Part shown: positions 17,191-26,519 of the stretch, in pieces | Numbering within the stretch: position 1 is the stretch's first letter | Layout: each line of letters starts with the position of its first letter | From: Pontibacter roseus DSM 17521 | Lineage (GTDB): Bacteria > Bacteroidota > Bacteroidia > Cytophagales > Hymenobacteraceae | NCBI RefSeq assembly: GCF_000373265.1 | Contig: NZ_KB890768.1 | Span: forward strand, 152,664 to 216,663 | DNA: 64,000 nucleotides | Direction of reading: 5' to 3' | The notes under the pieces: model-generated | Told to the model about the DNA's origin: nothing | The model's input: only the letters and a program-made list of their open reading frames with translations | Databases searched by the model: none | Made by a program: the position numbers and the translations under genes

Positions 17191-18930
17191 ATGAGACTAA
17201 CCATACACGCCTATAAACCCAAAGCTAGGCTCCATACCTTCACCTGTTTCGCTGCCATACTTCTTACCGTCTCGGGCTGTGCCACCGGTTCCAGAACCGG
17301 CACGGAGGCTGCAAATCGGGGTGTGGTTGCTGATAAAGCCATGGTGGTATCCGCCCATCCTGACGCATCTAAAATTGGATTGGAGATACTCCGCAAGGGG
17401 GGCAACGCCTACGATGCGGCCATCGCTACGCAGTTTGCCCTGGCCGTGTGCTATCCGGTGGCTGGCAACATCGGGGGCGGTGGCTTTCTGGTGTACCGCC
17501 ACCACACCGGTGAGACCGGCGCCCTCGATTTCCGGGAGAAAGCCCCCGCCGCCGCGTCACGTGATATGTATCTGGACTCTCTAGGAAATGTGGTACCGAA
17601 CCTGAGTCTACTGGGCCACTTGGCCGCCGGCGTGCCTGGCTCCGTGGATGGCATGGTGAAGCTTCATGAGAAACTGGGTACGCTTCCCTTTGCAGAACTG
17701 GTGCAACCCGCTATTGACCTGGCCCGCCAGGGCGTGGTGCTGACACCGCGGGAGGCACGCATGCTCAACAATGCCAAGGAGGAGATGGTGGCCTATAACA
17801 AGCACCTCCCCTACCTGGTGCGCCAGCAAACCTGGCAGGCAGGGGACACGCTCTACCACCTAGACCTGGCCCGAACGCTCGAGCGCATCCGCGACAAGGG
17901 ACGGGCTGGCTTCTATACCGGCGAGACAGCCGATTTGATTGTAAAGGAAATGCAGCGCGGCGGCGGCCTTATCTCGCATCAGGACCTGCAGGAGTACAAC
18001 GCTGTGTGGCGTACACCTATAACAGGTCAGTACAAAGATTTCAAGCTCACTTCTATGTCACCGCCATCCAGCGGAGGTATAGCTTTGTTGCAGCTTCTCA
18101 CCATGGTGGAACCATACGACCTGAAGGAAACAGGCTGGCAACAACCACAGACTATCCAAATCATGACGGAGGCCGAGCGCCGGGTATACGCTGACCGGGC
18201 CACCTACCTGGGCGACCCAGACTTCTACGACGTGCCGGTGAGCGGCCTGCTGGACCGGACTTACCTTAAAAACCGGATGGATGATGTCAACCTTGCGCAG
18301 GCTACGCCATCGTCTGCCGTGAAGGCCGGAGAACTGCCCATTTACGAGTCTGACCAGACCACGCACTTCAGCATTGTAGACCAGTTCGGCAACGCCGCCT
18401 CTATCACTACCACCATCAACGGCGGCTATGGCTCTATGGTGGTCGTGGAAGGTGCCGGCTTCCTGCTGAACAATGAGATGGATGACTTCAGCGCCAAGCC
18501 AGGCGTACCCAACATGTTTGGCTTGGTAGGCGGTGAGGCGAACTCCGTGCAGCCCGGAAAGCGCATGCTCAGTGCCATGACGCCCACCATTGTAGAGAAA
18601 GACGGGAAACTCTTCATGGTGGTGGGAACGCCAGGAGGCTCTACCATCATCACCTCCGTTTTTCAGACCATCCTGAATGTGGTGGAACACGGCATGACCA
18701 TGCAGGAAGCCGTAGCCGCTCCCCGCTTTCATCACCAGTGGCTGCCCGATGAGATTCAGCATGAGCCGGACGCTATCTCGCCTGAGGTAAGAGCGACACT
18801 TGAAAGCAAAGGGTATAAACTGAAGCAAAGAGGCAAGTATGGCGCCGTGGAAGGCATTCTGGTACTTCCCAACGGCAAACTCGAAGGAGGCGCAGACCCG
18901 CGCGGTGATGACATGGCAGTGGGTTTCTAA
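17191..18930 (+). CDS. ggt: gamma-glutamyltransferase
   Basis: A 579-residue GGT that cleaves gamma-glutamyl bonds of glutathione-like compounds after autoprocessing. The lipobox VSGC near residue 31 suggests an outer-membrane or periplasmic lipoprotein. The processing site and nucleophile is T390 (TTHFSIVD); the downstream small subunit has NNEMDDFS and the substrate Gly-rich site [10 protein letters not shown]. The frame opens at 17158 (TTG), but the ATG at 17191 gives the proper signal sequence. This species also carries bshA, so the natural thiol substrate may not be glutathione (inference). Confidence 0.95.
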   Translation: MRLTIHAYKPKARLHTFTCFAAILLTVSGCATGSRTGTEAANRGVVADKAMVVSAHPDASKIGLEILRKGGNAYDAAIATQFALAVCYPVAGNIGGGGFLVYRHHTGETGALDFREKAPAAASRDMYLDSLGNVVPNLSLLGHLAAGVPGSVDGMVKLHEKLGTLPFAELVQPAIDLARQGVVLTPREARMLNNAKEEMVAYNKHLPYLVRQQTWQAGDTLYHLDLARTLERIRDKGRAGFYTGETADLIVKEMQRGGGLISHQDLQEYNAVWRTPITGQYKDFKLTSMSPPSSGGIALLQLLTMVEPYDLKETGWQQPQTIQIMTEAERRVYADRATYLGDPDFYDVPVSGLLDRTYLKNRMDDVNLAQATPSSAVKAGELPIYESDQTTHFSIVDQFGNAASITTTINGGYGSMVVVEGAGFLLNNEMDDFSAKPGVPNMFGLVGGEANSVQPGKRMLSAMTPTIVEKDGKLFMVVGTPGGSTIITSVFQTILNVVEHGMTMQEAVAAPRFHHQWLPDEIQHEPDAISPEVRATLESKGYKLKQRGKYGAVEGILVLPNGKLEGGADPRGDDMAVGF

Positions 18931-18944
18931 CCAGGTATAGCCTA

Positions 18945-18987
18945 ACAGACAGAGCCCGTAGGTATAGCACCTGCGGGCTCTGTCTGT
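18945..18987 (+). terminator. very strong terminator after ggt
   Basis: Arms 18945-18963 and 18969-18987 pair over 19 positions with one G-T; the five-base loop lies inside an AGGTATAG motif. A short T stretch follows. Confidence 0.85.
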
Positions 18988-19093
18988 TTCAGTGAATTGT
19001 TGTCAAGCAATTCCCTCCTGCCTCTCTATGGAGAGCACATTATATGTTCTGACTGCAACTCCAATTTTACTTCTCAGGAAAAACTACTTTAAA

Positions 19094-19486
19094 TCACCTG
19101 TTTTTCTCTCGCCTTTTATCGATAAAACCGGCAATGTAAGTAGCCATGGCGGCTATACCTGTCGTGCTCATCAGTCCGAACATCAGCTTTCGGCGGTTTA
19201 GGGTTTCACTGTCAAACTTGGCTTCTGTCTCTGTGTCGGGTATGGCGGCTTGTAGAAACATGCGCGAAGTCTGCGCCAGCAGCAGCCCCGTTACGCCAAC
19301 TGCTACGTGCGCCAGCTTCTGGTTGCCTTTCTCGATGCCCTTGCTCATCAACAGCAGGGAGCCTCCGGCCAACGCCGGTATAAGGGCTGTGGTGGGTCGC
19401 TTCTCGTTGAGCAGGTAACTGGCTAGCCCCGCCCCTATCAGCGTTGCCCCGTGCACATTGTTTATAATCTGTGGTTTGTCTTTCAT
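19094..19486 (-). CDS. hypothetical membrane protein
   Basis: A 130-residue protein with about three to four hydrophobic helices (near residues 12-26, 35-50, 60-80 and 100-122), a short polar loop with TETEAKFDSE, and a basic C terminus. No family is recognised with confidence; the layout is reminiscent of small four-helix membrane proteins. It stands alone on the minus strand between two terminators. Confidence 0.7.
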   Translation of the reverse strand: MKDKPQIINNVHGATLIGAGLASYLLNEKRPTTALIPALAGGSLLLMSKGIEKGNQKLAHVAVGVTGLLLAQTSRMFLQAAIPDTETEAKFDSETLNRRKLMFGLMSTTGIAAMATYIAGFIDKRREKNR

Positions 19487-19589
19487 AGTCGTTTGGCTTG
19501 TTTTCTATAGGCTTACTGTTTGCCACCGGCTCAGGTTATACCTGCCCAACACTTCTTCCAGGCTTTGCCGCTATACCTGACAACAAAAA

Positions 19590-19618
19590 AGCGGCCTTCT
19601 ACTTTGTAGAAGGCCGCT
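19590..19618 (-). terminator. terminator of the secreted nuclease-like gene
   Basis: Perfect 13-bp arms (19590-19602 and 19606-19618) with a three-base loop; on the minus strand a T run follows. Confidence 0.9.
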
Positions 19619-19641
19619 CCCATTATGTCATTTCTGACTGC

Positions 19642-22600
19642 TTAGTTTCGAACGAGCTTGGTCTGGTATAGCTTGCCTGCTACCTGCACCTGCACCTGCA
19701 CATAGTACATGCCGTTGCGCAGGTCGGCCACCTTCGCGTTCAGCTGCTGCTGCACGCTGTCTAGGTTGCCGCTCAGTTCGTAGAGCATCACACCGTTTGC
19801 GTTACGCAACACCAGCGTCATCTCCTCCATCACCGATACCTCTTCCGGCAACGAGATGTTCACAACAGCTCCCTGCGTCGGGTTAGGGTACAGACGGAAG
19901 GCTAAGTCCTGGCCATTGGCTATACCTGCCGGGAAGTCGTTGTCGCGGATGGCGAGCGTGAAGCTGCGGGCCGCGGCAGCCATAGCTAAATCAGTGGTCA
20001 CGTTGTTGATGTAGAAGGTCATCTGCTCCGTCGGCTCTACCAGCTGGTCGTCCAGCAGGCTCACGTCAAAAGAAGTGGATGTGGCGTTGGCCGGAACGGT
20101 TACCGCAATCACGTTGTTCGCGGCAGCCGGAGCAATAGTATAGTCTGCGGCTGAAGCAGTGGCACCATCCTTCACCGTCAGGTATACCGTGTGCTCCTTC
20201 GGCTGTGCGGTTGACAGTGTCAGGTTCACGGCAAAAGGCGCGTTGCCTTCTGTCTTGGTCACGGTGGCCTCTGCGAAGCTAACCGCAGGCGTAGCGCTGA
20301 AGCTGAAGCGGGCCGATACCGGCACGTGGTCAGACGTGGTGTTTCTGTAGTTTGGAATCAGACTGAGCAGCTGGTTCTCGATTGAAACAGATTCCTCAAT
20401 GTACTCATCCACCAAAGACTTCGACACGATGATGTGGTCCAGGAAGCTTTGGAATGAACCACTCGCGTAGGTATAGCCACCTGCCACGCTCAAGTCGTAG
20501 GTCAAGGCTTTGTAATTTGCATCCTGCACAAATGGGTTCAGGGAAGAAGGCAGGTCGTTTACTACCGATACGTCCACATCTTCGTTCATGTCGCCCAGCA
20601 TCACCAAGTTTACGTTCGGGTACTGTGCCGCAAGGCTGTCCTTCAGCACCTGCACGTCGTACTTGCGCTGGTTGTATGGCGTCACGTTGGTACCGGAGTT
20701 GGCTCTGGTGTGGAGATTCACCACATAGATGTGCTGGGTTACTCCGTTTACGGTGGCTTCTAGTTCCACCATCAGGGGTAGGCGGCCGCTTGCCCAAAAA
20801 CTCGTCTGCGCAGCAGGATAGTTTGGCAATGTAGCTGTACCGGCAATCACGTCCTGATACAGCTTGTTGAGCAGTACTTTCTGGCTCTTCACTTTTACCA
20901 CGTCCTTCTTATAGGCAACATAAAGCTTTTGAGGCACCAGGTTGCGGCTTGGGTCCCAGGAGTACGAATGCACATCAGAGCGAACGAAGTCATAGGCTGG
21001 CAACTCAGCCATCAGGCTGGCCATGGCGGCATCATTCGCAATCTCCTGGAAGGCAACGATGTCAGCGTCCAGTGTCTGCAGTGCCTTTTTGGCGTTAGCA
21101 AACTGTAGTTCCTCGTTATCCGGACCCAGTTCTGCGCCTCTGTCGTCTTTGTCAGCGCCAAACCACTCCAGGTTCCAGGATACGATGTCTAGGGTGCTGC
21201 TCTTCGGCAGAGAAGTGCCGGTCAGGCTTCCTTTCACCACAGCGAAATCGCCGCTTGTGTACGTCAGTTGGCCAGTAGAACGCAGCTTAGTGCTGCCTGG
21301 CTTATAGCGTACGTATACCTGGTTTGAGGCACTCGCTTCAGCAGCAGTATAAACGAGTGAAGAAGCATAAGTCTGTCCGTTTTTGGAAAGCTCGAAATCG
21401 GTTCCTACTGACAGCGTCATATCTTCTGGGTAGCCCAGCGCAGAGAAATTGAAGGTATACGGAGCAGAGGCATTTGGCACTTCCACCAATCCGAAGTCAA
21501 CGCTGAATTCATTGGTAACCAACAGTTGGTCCACGTTCTCCACAGCGAAATCGTCCAGGGTCCAGCGGGCGGCATTCAGGTCAACGCCAGAGGTATAGAC
21601 GAATGCCACATGCACAGCAGCACCTTTGTAAGCAGTGAGGTTCACAATCGACTGCTTCCACACGTCAGAAGCGGCAGCCGGAAAATCGCCATTGAGTTCT
21701 GTCCAGGTGGCAGTGGCAGGTGCGCTGCTGCCATCGTAGTTAGTCGATACCATCAGTTTCAGACCAGGACCTGTAAAGGCGGTACGGCTCCAGAAAGAAA
21801 GGGCGGCAATGTTGAAATCAGACAAATCCAGTGCAGGGGAAATCATCCAGTCTTCGTTGTCTTGGGCGCCGCCGGCATAGCCGTTAATTTGAACACCGTT
21901 GTTACGTGGGTTTTCAGCAGTCTCTCTTCCGAAAGTCGTACAGCCCCATACCTGGTCGCCAGTTACGCTATAGGCTTTCCAGCCGCCTGGCAGTGTGGTA
22001 GAGCAGTTGTTAAAGTCCTGAGCAAATGGGCTAACTGCATTGGCTGTCAGCTCAGTTACGACAGTAGCTATACCTTGGCCACTATGTGAAATCGAGCCAG
22101 ACAAAGCGCCTGCTGTAGTTGGCGACACCTGCACAAACACAGTAGGGTTGGCGGCCATCTCCTCAGCTGAGAAGGAAAGGCTGGTAGCGAAACCAGTTGT
22201 CTCCAGCTTTGAAACTTGGAAGCCTCCTGTGGCGGTCAACTGCACGTTGCCCGTGATGTTGGCGCTTGTCAGGGTATAGGAAGAAACGTTGGCTTGGTTC
22301 AACACCACATCGCCAAAGGCAAGCGTAGCAGGAGCCAACACAATAGGGTTCTTGCTGTCGCTCAGGCTGGTCACCTCAATGTTGTCCACGGCAAAGCTCG
22401 GTCTGGAACCGCCGCCGCTGATTTGGCGTGAAGCCCAGCGTAACTGCACCACTTCCTGGTTTTCAGCCGCCTCTGGCAGGGTTACGGTAAAAGATTCTAC
22501 CTTCTGAGGCTCTGTATTACCACTGGTAGCCCACTTCTCCGTGTTGTTCTGGTATCCTGTGCCTTCAATGTTGATGAAATCGCCGCTTGTTCCAACGCGG

Positions 22601-23052
22601 TACTGCAGCACGATCTCGTTGATACGGGTGTTGCTTCCGCCGTCATACGGGTTGCGCAGCGTCATCATATCAAAAGCCACATTGACAGCAGTCTTCTGCA
22701 AGGTAGTGATGGCAAAGGTTATGCTTAGGTCCACAGAACCGCTGTTCAGCAAACCTATCTTGCCATTGTAGTTGTGAATCGCACCATTGGTCGTGGTGGA
22801 TGTGCTGCTAGCCAACATGGCTCTGTCGGCAGTAGCCGGAGTCGTTCTAAAGTTCGCTCCAGGACTAGTAGACAGCAACCAGCCTTGCCACCCGTCGGGG
22901 TATGCTGTAGAGGCATGCTCCAGGCTGGAGAAGTCCTGCGAGTAAGGCAGCGTTTGTGGCTGCGGATTGGTCTGCGCCAGTGCCTCGTTGCCGGCCATCA
23001 GGCCACAACAAACCAGCACAAAGGCAGACACCTTGTGTAAATGTTTAAACAT
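19642..23052 (-). CDS. secreted endonuclease/exonuclease/phosphatase-domain protein with T9SS sorting signal
   Basis: A 1136-residue exported protein. Signal peptide 1-26; two jelly-roll 'choice-of-anchor' type domains (about 35-230 and 340-505); Ig-like stretches; an EEP nuclease/phosphatase domain at about 620-925 with N in SWNLEWFG, E in AFQEIAND, H in VNLHTRAN, D/N in LGDMNED and the terminal TSDHVPV; a Calx-beta-like repeat at about 930-1035; and a C-terminal type IX secretion sorting domain (FRLYPNPTQGAVVNI to the end). It is likely an extracellular or surface nuclease for phosphate or DNA use. Metal-site residues look intact. Domain limits are estimates. Confidence 0.9.
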   Translation of the reverse strand: MFKHLHKVSAFVLVCCGLMAGNEALAQTNPQPQTLPYSQDFSSLEHASTAYPDGWQGWLLSTSPGANFRTTPATADRAMLASSTSTTTNGAIHNYNGKIGLLNSGSVDLSITFAITTLQKTAVNVAFDMMTLRNPYDGGSNTRINEIVLQYRVGTSGDFINIEGTGYQNNTEKWATSGNTEPQKVESFTVTLPEAAENQEVVQLRWASRQISGGGSRPSFAVDNIEVTSLSDSKNPIVLAPATLAFGDVVLNQANVSSYTLTSANITGNVQLTATGGFQVSKLETTGFATSLSFSAEEMAANPTVFVQVSPTTAGALSGSISHSGQGIATVVTELTANAVSPFAQDFNNCSTTLPGGWKAYSVTGDQVWGCTTFGRETAENPRNNGVQINGYAGGAQDNEDWMISPALDLSDFNIAALSFWSRTAFTGPGLKLMVSTNYDGSSAPATATWTELNGDFPAAASDVWKQSIVNLTAYKGAAVHVAFVYTSGVDLNAARWTLDDFAVENVDQLLVTNEFSVDFGLVEVPNASAPYTFNFSALGYPEDMTLSVGTDFELSKNGQTYASSLVYTAAEASASNQVYVRYKPGSTKLRSTGQLTYTSGDFAVVKGSLTGTSLPKSSTLDIVSWNLEWFGADKDDRGAELGPDNEELQFANAKKALQTLDADIVAFQEIANDAAMASLMAELPAYDFVRSDVHSYSWDPSRNLVPQKLYVAYKKDVVKVKSQKVLLNKLYQDVIAGTATLPNYPAAQTSFWASGRLPLMVELEATVNGVTQHIYVVNLHTRANSGTNVTPYNQRKYDVQVLKDSLAAQYPNVNLVMLGDMNEDVDVSVVNDLPSSLNPFVQDANYKALTYDLSVAGGYTYASGSFQSFLDHIIVSKSLVDEYIEESVSIENQLLSLIPNYRNTTSDHVPVSARFSFSATPAVSFAEATVTKTEGNAPFAVNLTLSTAQPKEHTVYLTVKDGATASAADYTIAPAAANNVIAVTVPANATSTSFDVSLLDDQLVEPTEQMTFYINNVTTDLAMAAAARSFTLAIRDNDFPAGIANGQDLAFRLYPNPTQGAVVNISLPEEVSVMEEMTLVLRNANGVMLYELSGNLDSVQQQLNAKVADLRNGMYYVQVQVQVAGKLYQTKLVRN

Positions 23053-23156
23053 AAGTATAAGGTAGATTTGAGATTGATTTTCCAGAGGAAGGTAAATGCA
23101 ACGTATTGATGCACATTTGCTTGAGGCTACAGTAAGCGTAGAGTAAAACCATCATA

Positions 23157-23164
23157 CAAATGTA
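23157..23164 (-). promoter_or_regulatory. -7 box upstream of the secreted nuclease gene
   Basis: The minus strand reads TACATTTG, matching TAnnTTTG, about 105 bases before the ATG. No matching TTG is seen at the preferred distance. Confidence 0.35.
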
Positions 23165-23256
23165 ACAATATGGTTTTAATCTAATGTTGCCGAATTATTA
23201 AAAATAAATAATTCTTAATATACCTGTGAATCATTCATAAACGAACGGCCTCTGCG

Positions 23257-24423
23257 TCAGAGCTTGGCCAGGGCTTGCTCTATGTCCTTAATCAAATAGT
23301 CAGCATCCTCTAGACCGATGTAAAAGCGCACCAGGTTGAAGTTGAGCGAAGATTTGTAATTGCCGGAGTTGTAGGAAGCCGCCGCCGGGTATATCAGCGA
23401 CTCGTGCCCGCCCCAGGAGGCCGCCATCAGGAAGTGCTGCAGGCTGTCACAGAAGCGGTCCACTTTGTGAAGATCGTCTGTTTTGAGGGCTATGCTGAAC
23501 TGCCCGGTGTTGCTGCGCATCTGCCGCAGGGCCAGTTCATGCTGCGGGTGCGACGGCAGGAACGGGTACAGTATCCGCTCCACCTGAGGCTGCTGTTCCA
23601 GCCAAGCCACCACTTGGCGGGTGGTTGCCGCTATCCGCTCCATACGCACAGGCAAAGTGCGCAGCCCGCGCAGCAGCAACCAGGCATCGTGCGGCGACAG
23701 CACCGCGCCCAGCGTCATGTATTCCCGCTCGAATATCTGGTTGATTACTTCCCGTTTGCCACAGATGACGCCACCCATGGCATCGGAATGGCCGCCAATA
23801 TACTTGGTGCAGGAGTGCACCACCAGGTCAACACCCAGCTGGATGGGATTTTGGTAGAGGGGCGTGGCAAAACTGTTGTCGATGATGGTACTGCAGTTGT
23901 TCTCACGGGCAAGCGCGGTGATGGCGGCAATATCTGTGAGCTCGAAAGTGAAGGAGTTGGGGCTTTCCAGGTATAGCAGGCGCGTGTTGGGCTTGATGGC
24001 ATTGCGGTAGTTGTCCGGGTCAGTGCCGTCCACCATGGTCACCTCTACTCCGAAGCGCGGCAGGAAGCGCTGCATAAGGGCGTTGGTCCAACTGTAGGGC
24101 TTCTTCACGCACACCACATGGTCACCCGCGTTCACCTGCGAGAGCACCGCCGCCGAAACCGCCGCTATACCGCTGCCAAAGGCGATGCCGTGTTCTGCTC
24201 CCTCCAGAGCGGCCATCTTTTTCTCCAGCATCGTGACGGTAGGATTGTTGCCTCGGGTATAGAAGTAGGCCTCCGACTCGTTCCGCAGCATCTTCCGCAT
24301 GTCCTCTACGGTCTTGCAAGCAAAATTGCTCGTTTGCATAATGGGCGGGGCCACGGCTTGGAAGTACAGTTCCCGGTCTTCGCCTAGCTCGTTCAGGATG
24401 TAGGATAGGTCCATATGTCGCAT
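23257..24423 (-). CDS. trans-sulfuration family PLP enzyme (cystathionine gamma-synthase/lyase type)
   Basis: A 388-residue Cys/Met-metabolism PLP enzyme. The Schiff-base Lys lies in HSCTKYIGGHSD. Other family marks are YTRGNNPTVTMLE, the phosphate loop FGSGIAAVS, and IIDNSFATPLYQNP. A second ATG three codons in (24414) is equally possible as the start. It could be cystathionine gamma-synthase, a beta- or gamma-lyase, or a homocysteine-forming enzyme; the active-site residues that separate them cannot be judged safely by eye. Adjacent genes give no pathway clue. Confidence 0.9.
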   Translation of the reverse strand: MRHMDLSYILNELGEDRELYFQAVAPPIMQTSNFACKTVEDMRKMLRNESEAYFYTRGNNPTVTMLEKKMAALEGAEHGIAFGSGIAAVSAAVLSQVNAGDHVVCVKKPYSWTNALMQRFLPRFGVEVTMVDGTDPDNYRNAIKPNTRLLYLESPNSFTFELTDIAAITALARENNCSTIIDNSFATPLYQNPIQLGVDLVVHSCTKYIGGHSDAMGGVICGKREVINQIFEREYMTLGAVLSPHDAWLLLRGLRTLPVRMERIAATTRQVVAWLEQQPQVERILYPFLPSHPQHELALRQMRSNTGQFSIALKTDDLHKVDRFCDSLQHFLMAASWGGHESLIYPAAASYNSGNYKSSLNFNLVRFYIGLEDADYLIKDIEQALAKL

Positions 24424-24679
24424 TGGTTTACGTACGCTTTTTCACTCTCTTTCCCTGATACGTGTAGTCGCGTCAGAGTGGCAAAACCCCGCAGCTATAC
24501 CTTGCCTTTAAACCCGCAGCATGTGTTATGAATCAGGATTTTTTAGGATGATTCAAAATACTTTTTCAATCTCAAAGTTAATTTATAACGCATTGATTTG
24601 CAGCATGTTAAATGTATTAAAAAACTTAAAAAAGATGCTGTTTTTGCAACTGTTGCGGCTCCTGAGATGTTTTAAAAAC

Positions 24680-25708
24680 ATGAAAGAGAGAGAAGAAGAA
24701 AATATCATATCGTTGTATCCGGAGGAGCAGAAACAGCTGGACAAAGAGTGGCATAAGTCCATTCCGGCGCAGGTGTTTCTCAACTACTTCTTTGCGATAA
24801 ACTACCATTTGAACCACTACGAAGGAATGGGTCTGCACCAGTTGGCCTACTTCAGGGAAGTGCCCGATGAGTTGGGTGAGCAGGATGTGGAGGCGGTGAA
24901 GCGGCTGCTGCTCAACAGCTGGAGCACGGAGTATGCGCTTCGTGCCACTGCCGAACTGGGTGATGACAGCTACATACGCAATGCCCTCCATTGGACCTTC
25001 CCACAGGCTTACTATGCCGTGTTTGCCAGTCTGCAGGCTTTCCTGCACACCCGGCAGGTGAAGACGAACAGTGAGGCCTTGGTGATGCGGGAGGCCGGCA
25101 GGCTGGTTGTGAAGAACGCCTACCCGCAGGCTATGAGTTTTTATGCGTCTGGCCACTACGACGATTTCAATGTGAACCGTCTGCCGCTGGCGCACTACAA
25201 GCCAGGGCTGCAGATTGCCAACAAAGAACTGGAGGCCCAGGCCCAGATTGGTCAGTTCCTGCGCACGACGCGCCGGATGAAGGCGAAGGCTGTGCGTCAG
25301 CAAGTGCAGGCCAACCCAGCTACTGCCATCCGTAGCAGCCGCAATGGTGAGATTCTACAGAAGTTCGGCCCACAGCACTGGCAGCAGCTGACCTGGCGCA
25401 TTGGCTATACCACATTGTTTGATTTGCTGGCCAGGCTGCGCATCTCCAACTCGCACCGCGAGATTGAGCGTTTCGTGCAGGCTGACATTGATTTTAAGCT
25501 ATTCCACCAGTCGCTCCTCGAGATTGTGAGCTACCTGAATGGCATCCATGAATGTTATGTGGCACAGGCCATGGGGCTGCAGCGTTACGATGAGTTCGTG
25601 GAGCAACTACCTGCCTACCTGCAAGGCTCATTTGTAGAGGCCAGGCTGCAGGACAAGGTGAAGCCACTGCTCCACGACGGCGACAACAGGATGCGTACCG
25701 CTGCTTAA
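24680..25708 (+). CDS. hypothetical protein with HEPN-like helical stretch
   Basis: A 342-residue soluble protein of unknown function. The frame is open upstream to 24521, but that part is AT-rich and unlike the rest; I take the ATG at 24680 (MKEREEEN). Residues near 105-135 (FPQAYYAVFASLQAFLH) look like the AYYAVFHA helix of HEPN proteins, and a second helical pair follows near 280-320. This similarity is weak. It is monocistronic and followed by a terminator and then the repeat island. Confidence 0.7.
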   Translation: MKEREEENIISLYPEEQKQLDKEWHKSIPAQVFLNYFFAINYHLNHYEGMGLHQLAYFREVPDELGEQDVEAVKRLLLNSWSTEYALRATAELGDDSYIRNALHWTFPQAYYAVFASLQAFLHTRQVKTNSEALVMREAGRLVVKNAYPQAMSFYASGHYDDFNVNRLPLAHYKPGLQIANKELEAQAQIGQFLRTTRRMKAKAVRQQVQANPATAIRSSRNGEILQKFGPQHWQQLTWRIGYTTLFDLLARLRISNSHREIERFVQADIDFKLFHQSLLEIVSYLNGIHECYVAQAMGLQRYDEFVEQLPAYLQGSFVEARLQDKVKPLLHDGDNRMRTAA

Positions 25709-25737
25709 TCGTAAAAATATCTACTTCATATATCGGT

Positions 25738-25771
25738 GCCCCTGCAGTGCATAGCCTGCAGGGGCCTTTTG
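25738..25771 (+). terminator. intrinsic terminator after the HEPN-like gene
   Basis: A 10-bp perfect hairpin (25738-25747 with 25756-25765) followed by TTTT. Confidence 0.8.
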
Positions 25772-25794
25772 CTTTCAGACTCATCCATGCTTGC

Positions 25795-26119
25795 TTGGTT
25801 TGTGGCTGCGTAGCTGCTGTTACTGTATGTGCTCGCTGCGTTGTTGCATAGCCTCGCATGTGCGGCGGGCTCTCACTTTTTCCTTGATGAGATTGAGGGC
25901 CCCTTCCCCCAAAGCAAGCAAAAGAATCAAGACCCCCCACTCGCTGACCGCTCGGACAGTGGAGCGTCAAGTGATGCCTACTTGGCCAGTGCCGCTGCTC
26001 CGTGGCAAAGCTTGTAAGTTAGTTTGCTAAACCTGCCGGTGTTCTGTACCACAGCGACTATACCTGAGAGAAGCTATAGCCGAAACTCCCCTTCGAAGGG
26101 GGCAGGGGGATGTCAATCG
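25795..26119 (-). repeat. composite intergenic repeat, copy A
   Basis: Read on the minus strand, this shares ordered blocks with 41567-42060: a 32-base identical block (26119 down to 26088) holding a palindrome around TTCGAA; a GGCAGGTTTAGCA block (about 26038-26010); an identical 18-base block ending in TTTTGCTT near 25913-25932; a TCATCAAGGA block; and a CAACAAC-CAGCGAGCA block (about 25853-25830). Between these the two copies are diverged, and copy A has about 20 extra bases before TCATCAAGG. It contains no credible gene. Limits are approximate. Confidence 0.75.
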
Positions 26120-26519
26120 TGCACGGGCAACCGGCACTGTACGGTTCCCCCCTTGTCCAAAGAGGGGAGCCTGCTGTTGCTGCTGGTGAAGTATAGGCGC
26201 TGTAGCTGATGCCACTCAAGGTCAAAGGGCGAAGCTAGTGGAAACTCACTAAGAACGAAGCACCCGCGGCTTGAAGGCTCGAACAGCAGCAACGCTGCTG
26301 TAGGTATAAGGGCACCGGAACGGCAGTAGCTATGCAAAAAGACAAAACAGGGTATGGCAACTAGAAAGAGCTACACCAGCAGTAACCCATAGAGTCCACC
26401 TTCACCAAACACAATTCTCTCATCCTCCTGAACATTCACCGATTATATGTTTAAAAGCTGCTGTTTATTTAGCAATTTTACGGTTTATTCATAACGGACA
26501 CATTTAGTACATATAGCGC
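26120..26519. other. rest of the intergenic region before lysS
   Basis: Part of an 811-bp gap. It holds a further C-rich/G-rich imperfect palindrome (about 26146-26167), several CTATACCT-type motifs and an AT-rich stretch just before lysS. No gene is seen; short frames here have no coding character. Confidence 0.5.

Noticed and set aside
25494..25970. 158-codon minus-strand frame running into repeat copy A
   Set aside because: It crosses a gene end, a terminator and the repeat. Peptides like ATTQRAH also appear in copy B frames, showing they come from the repeat DNA and not from a protein.
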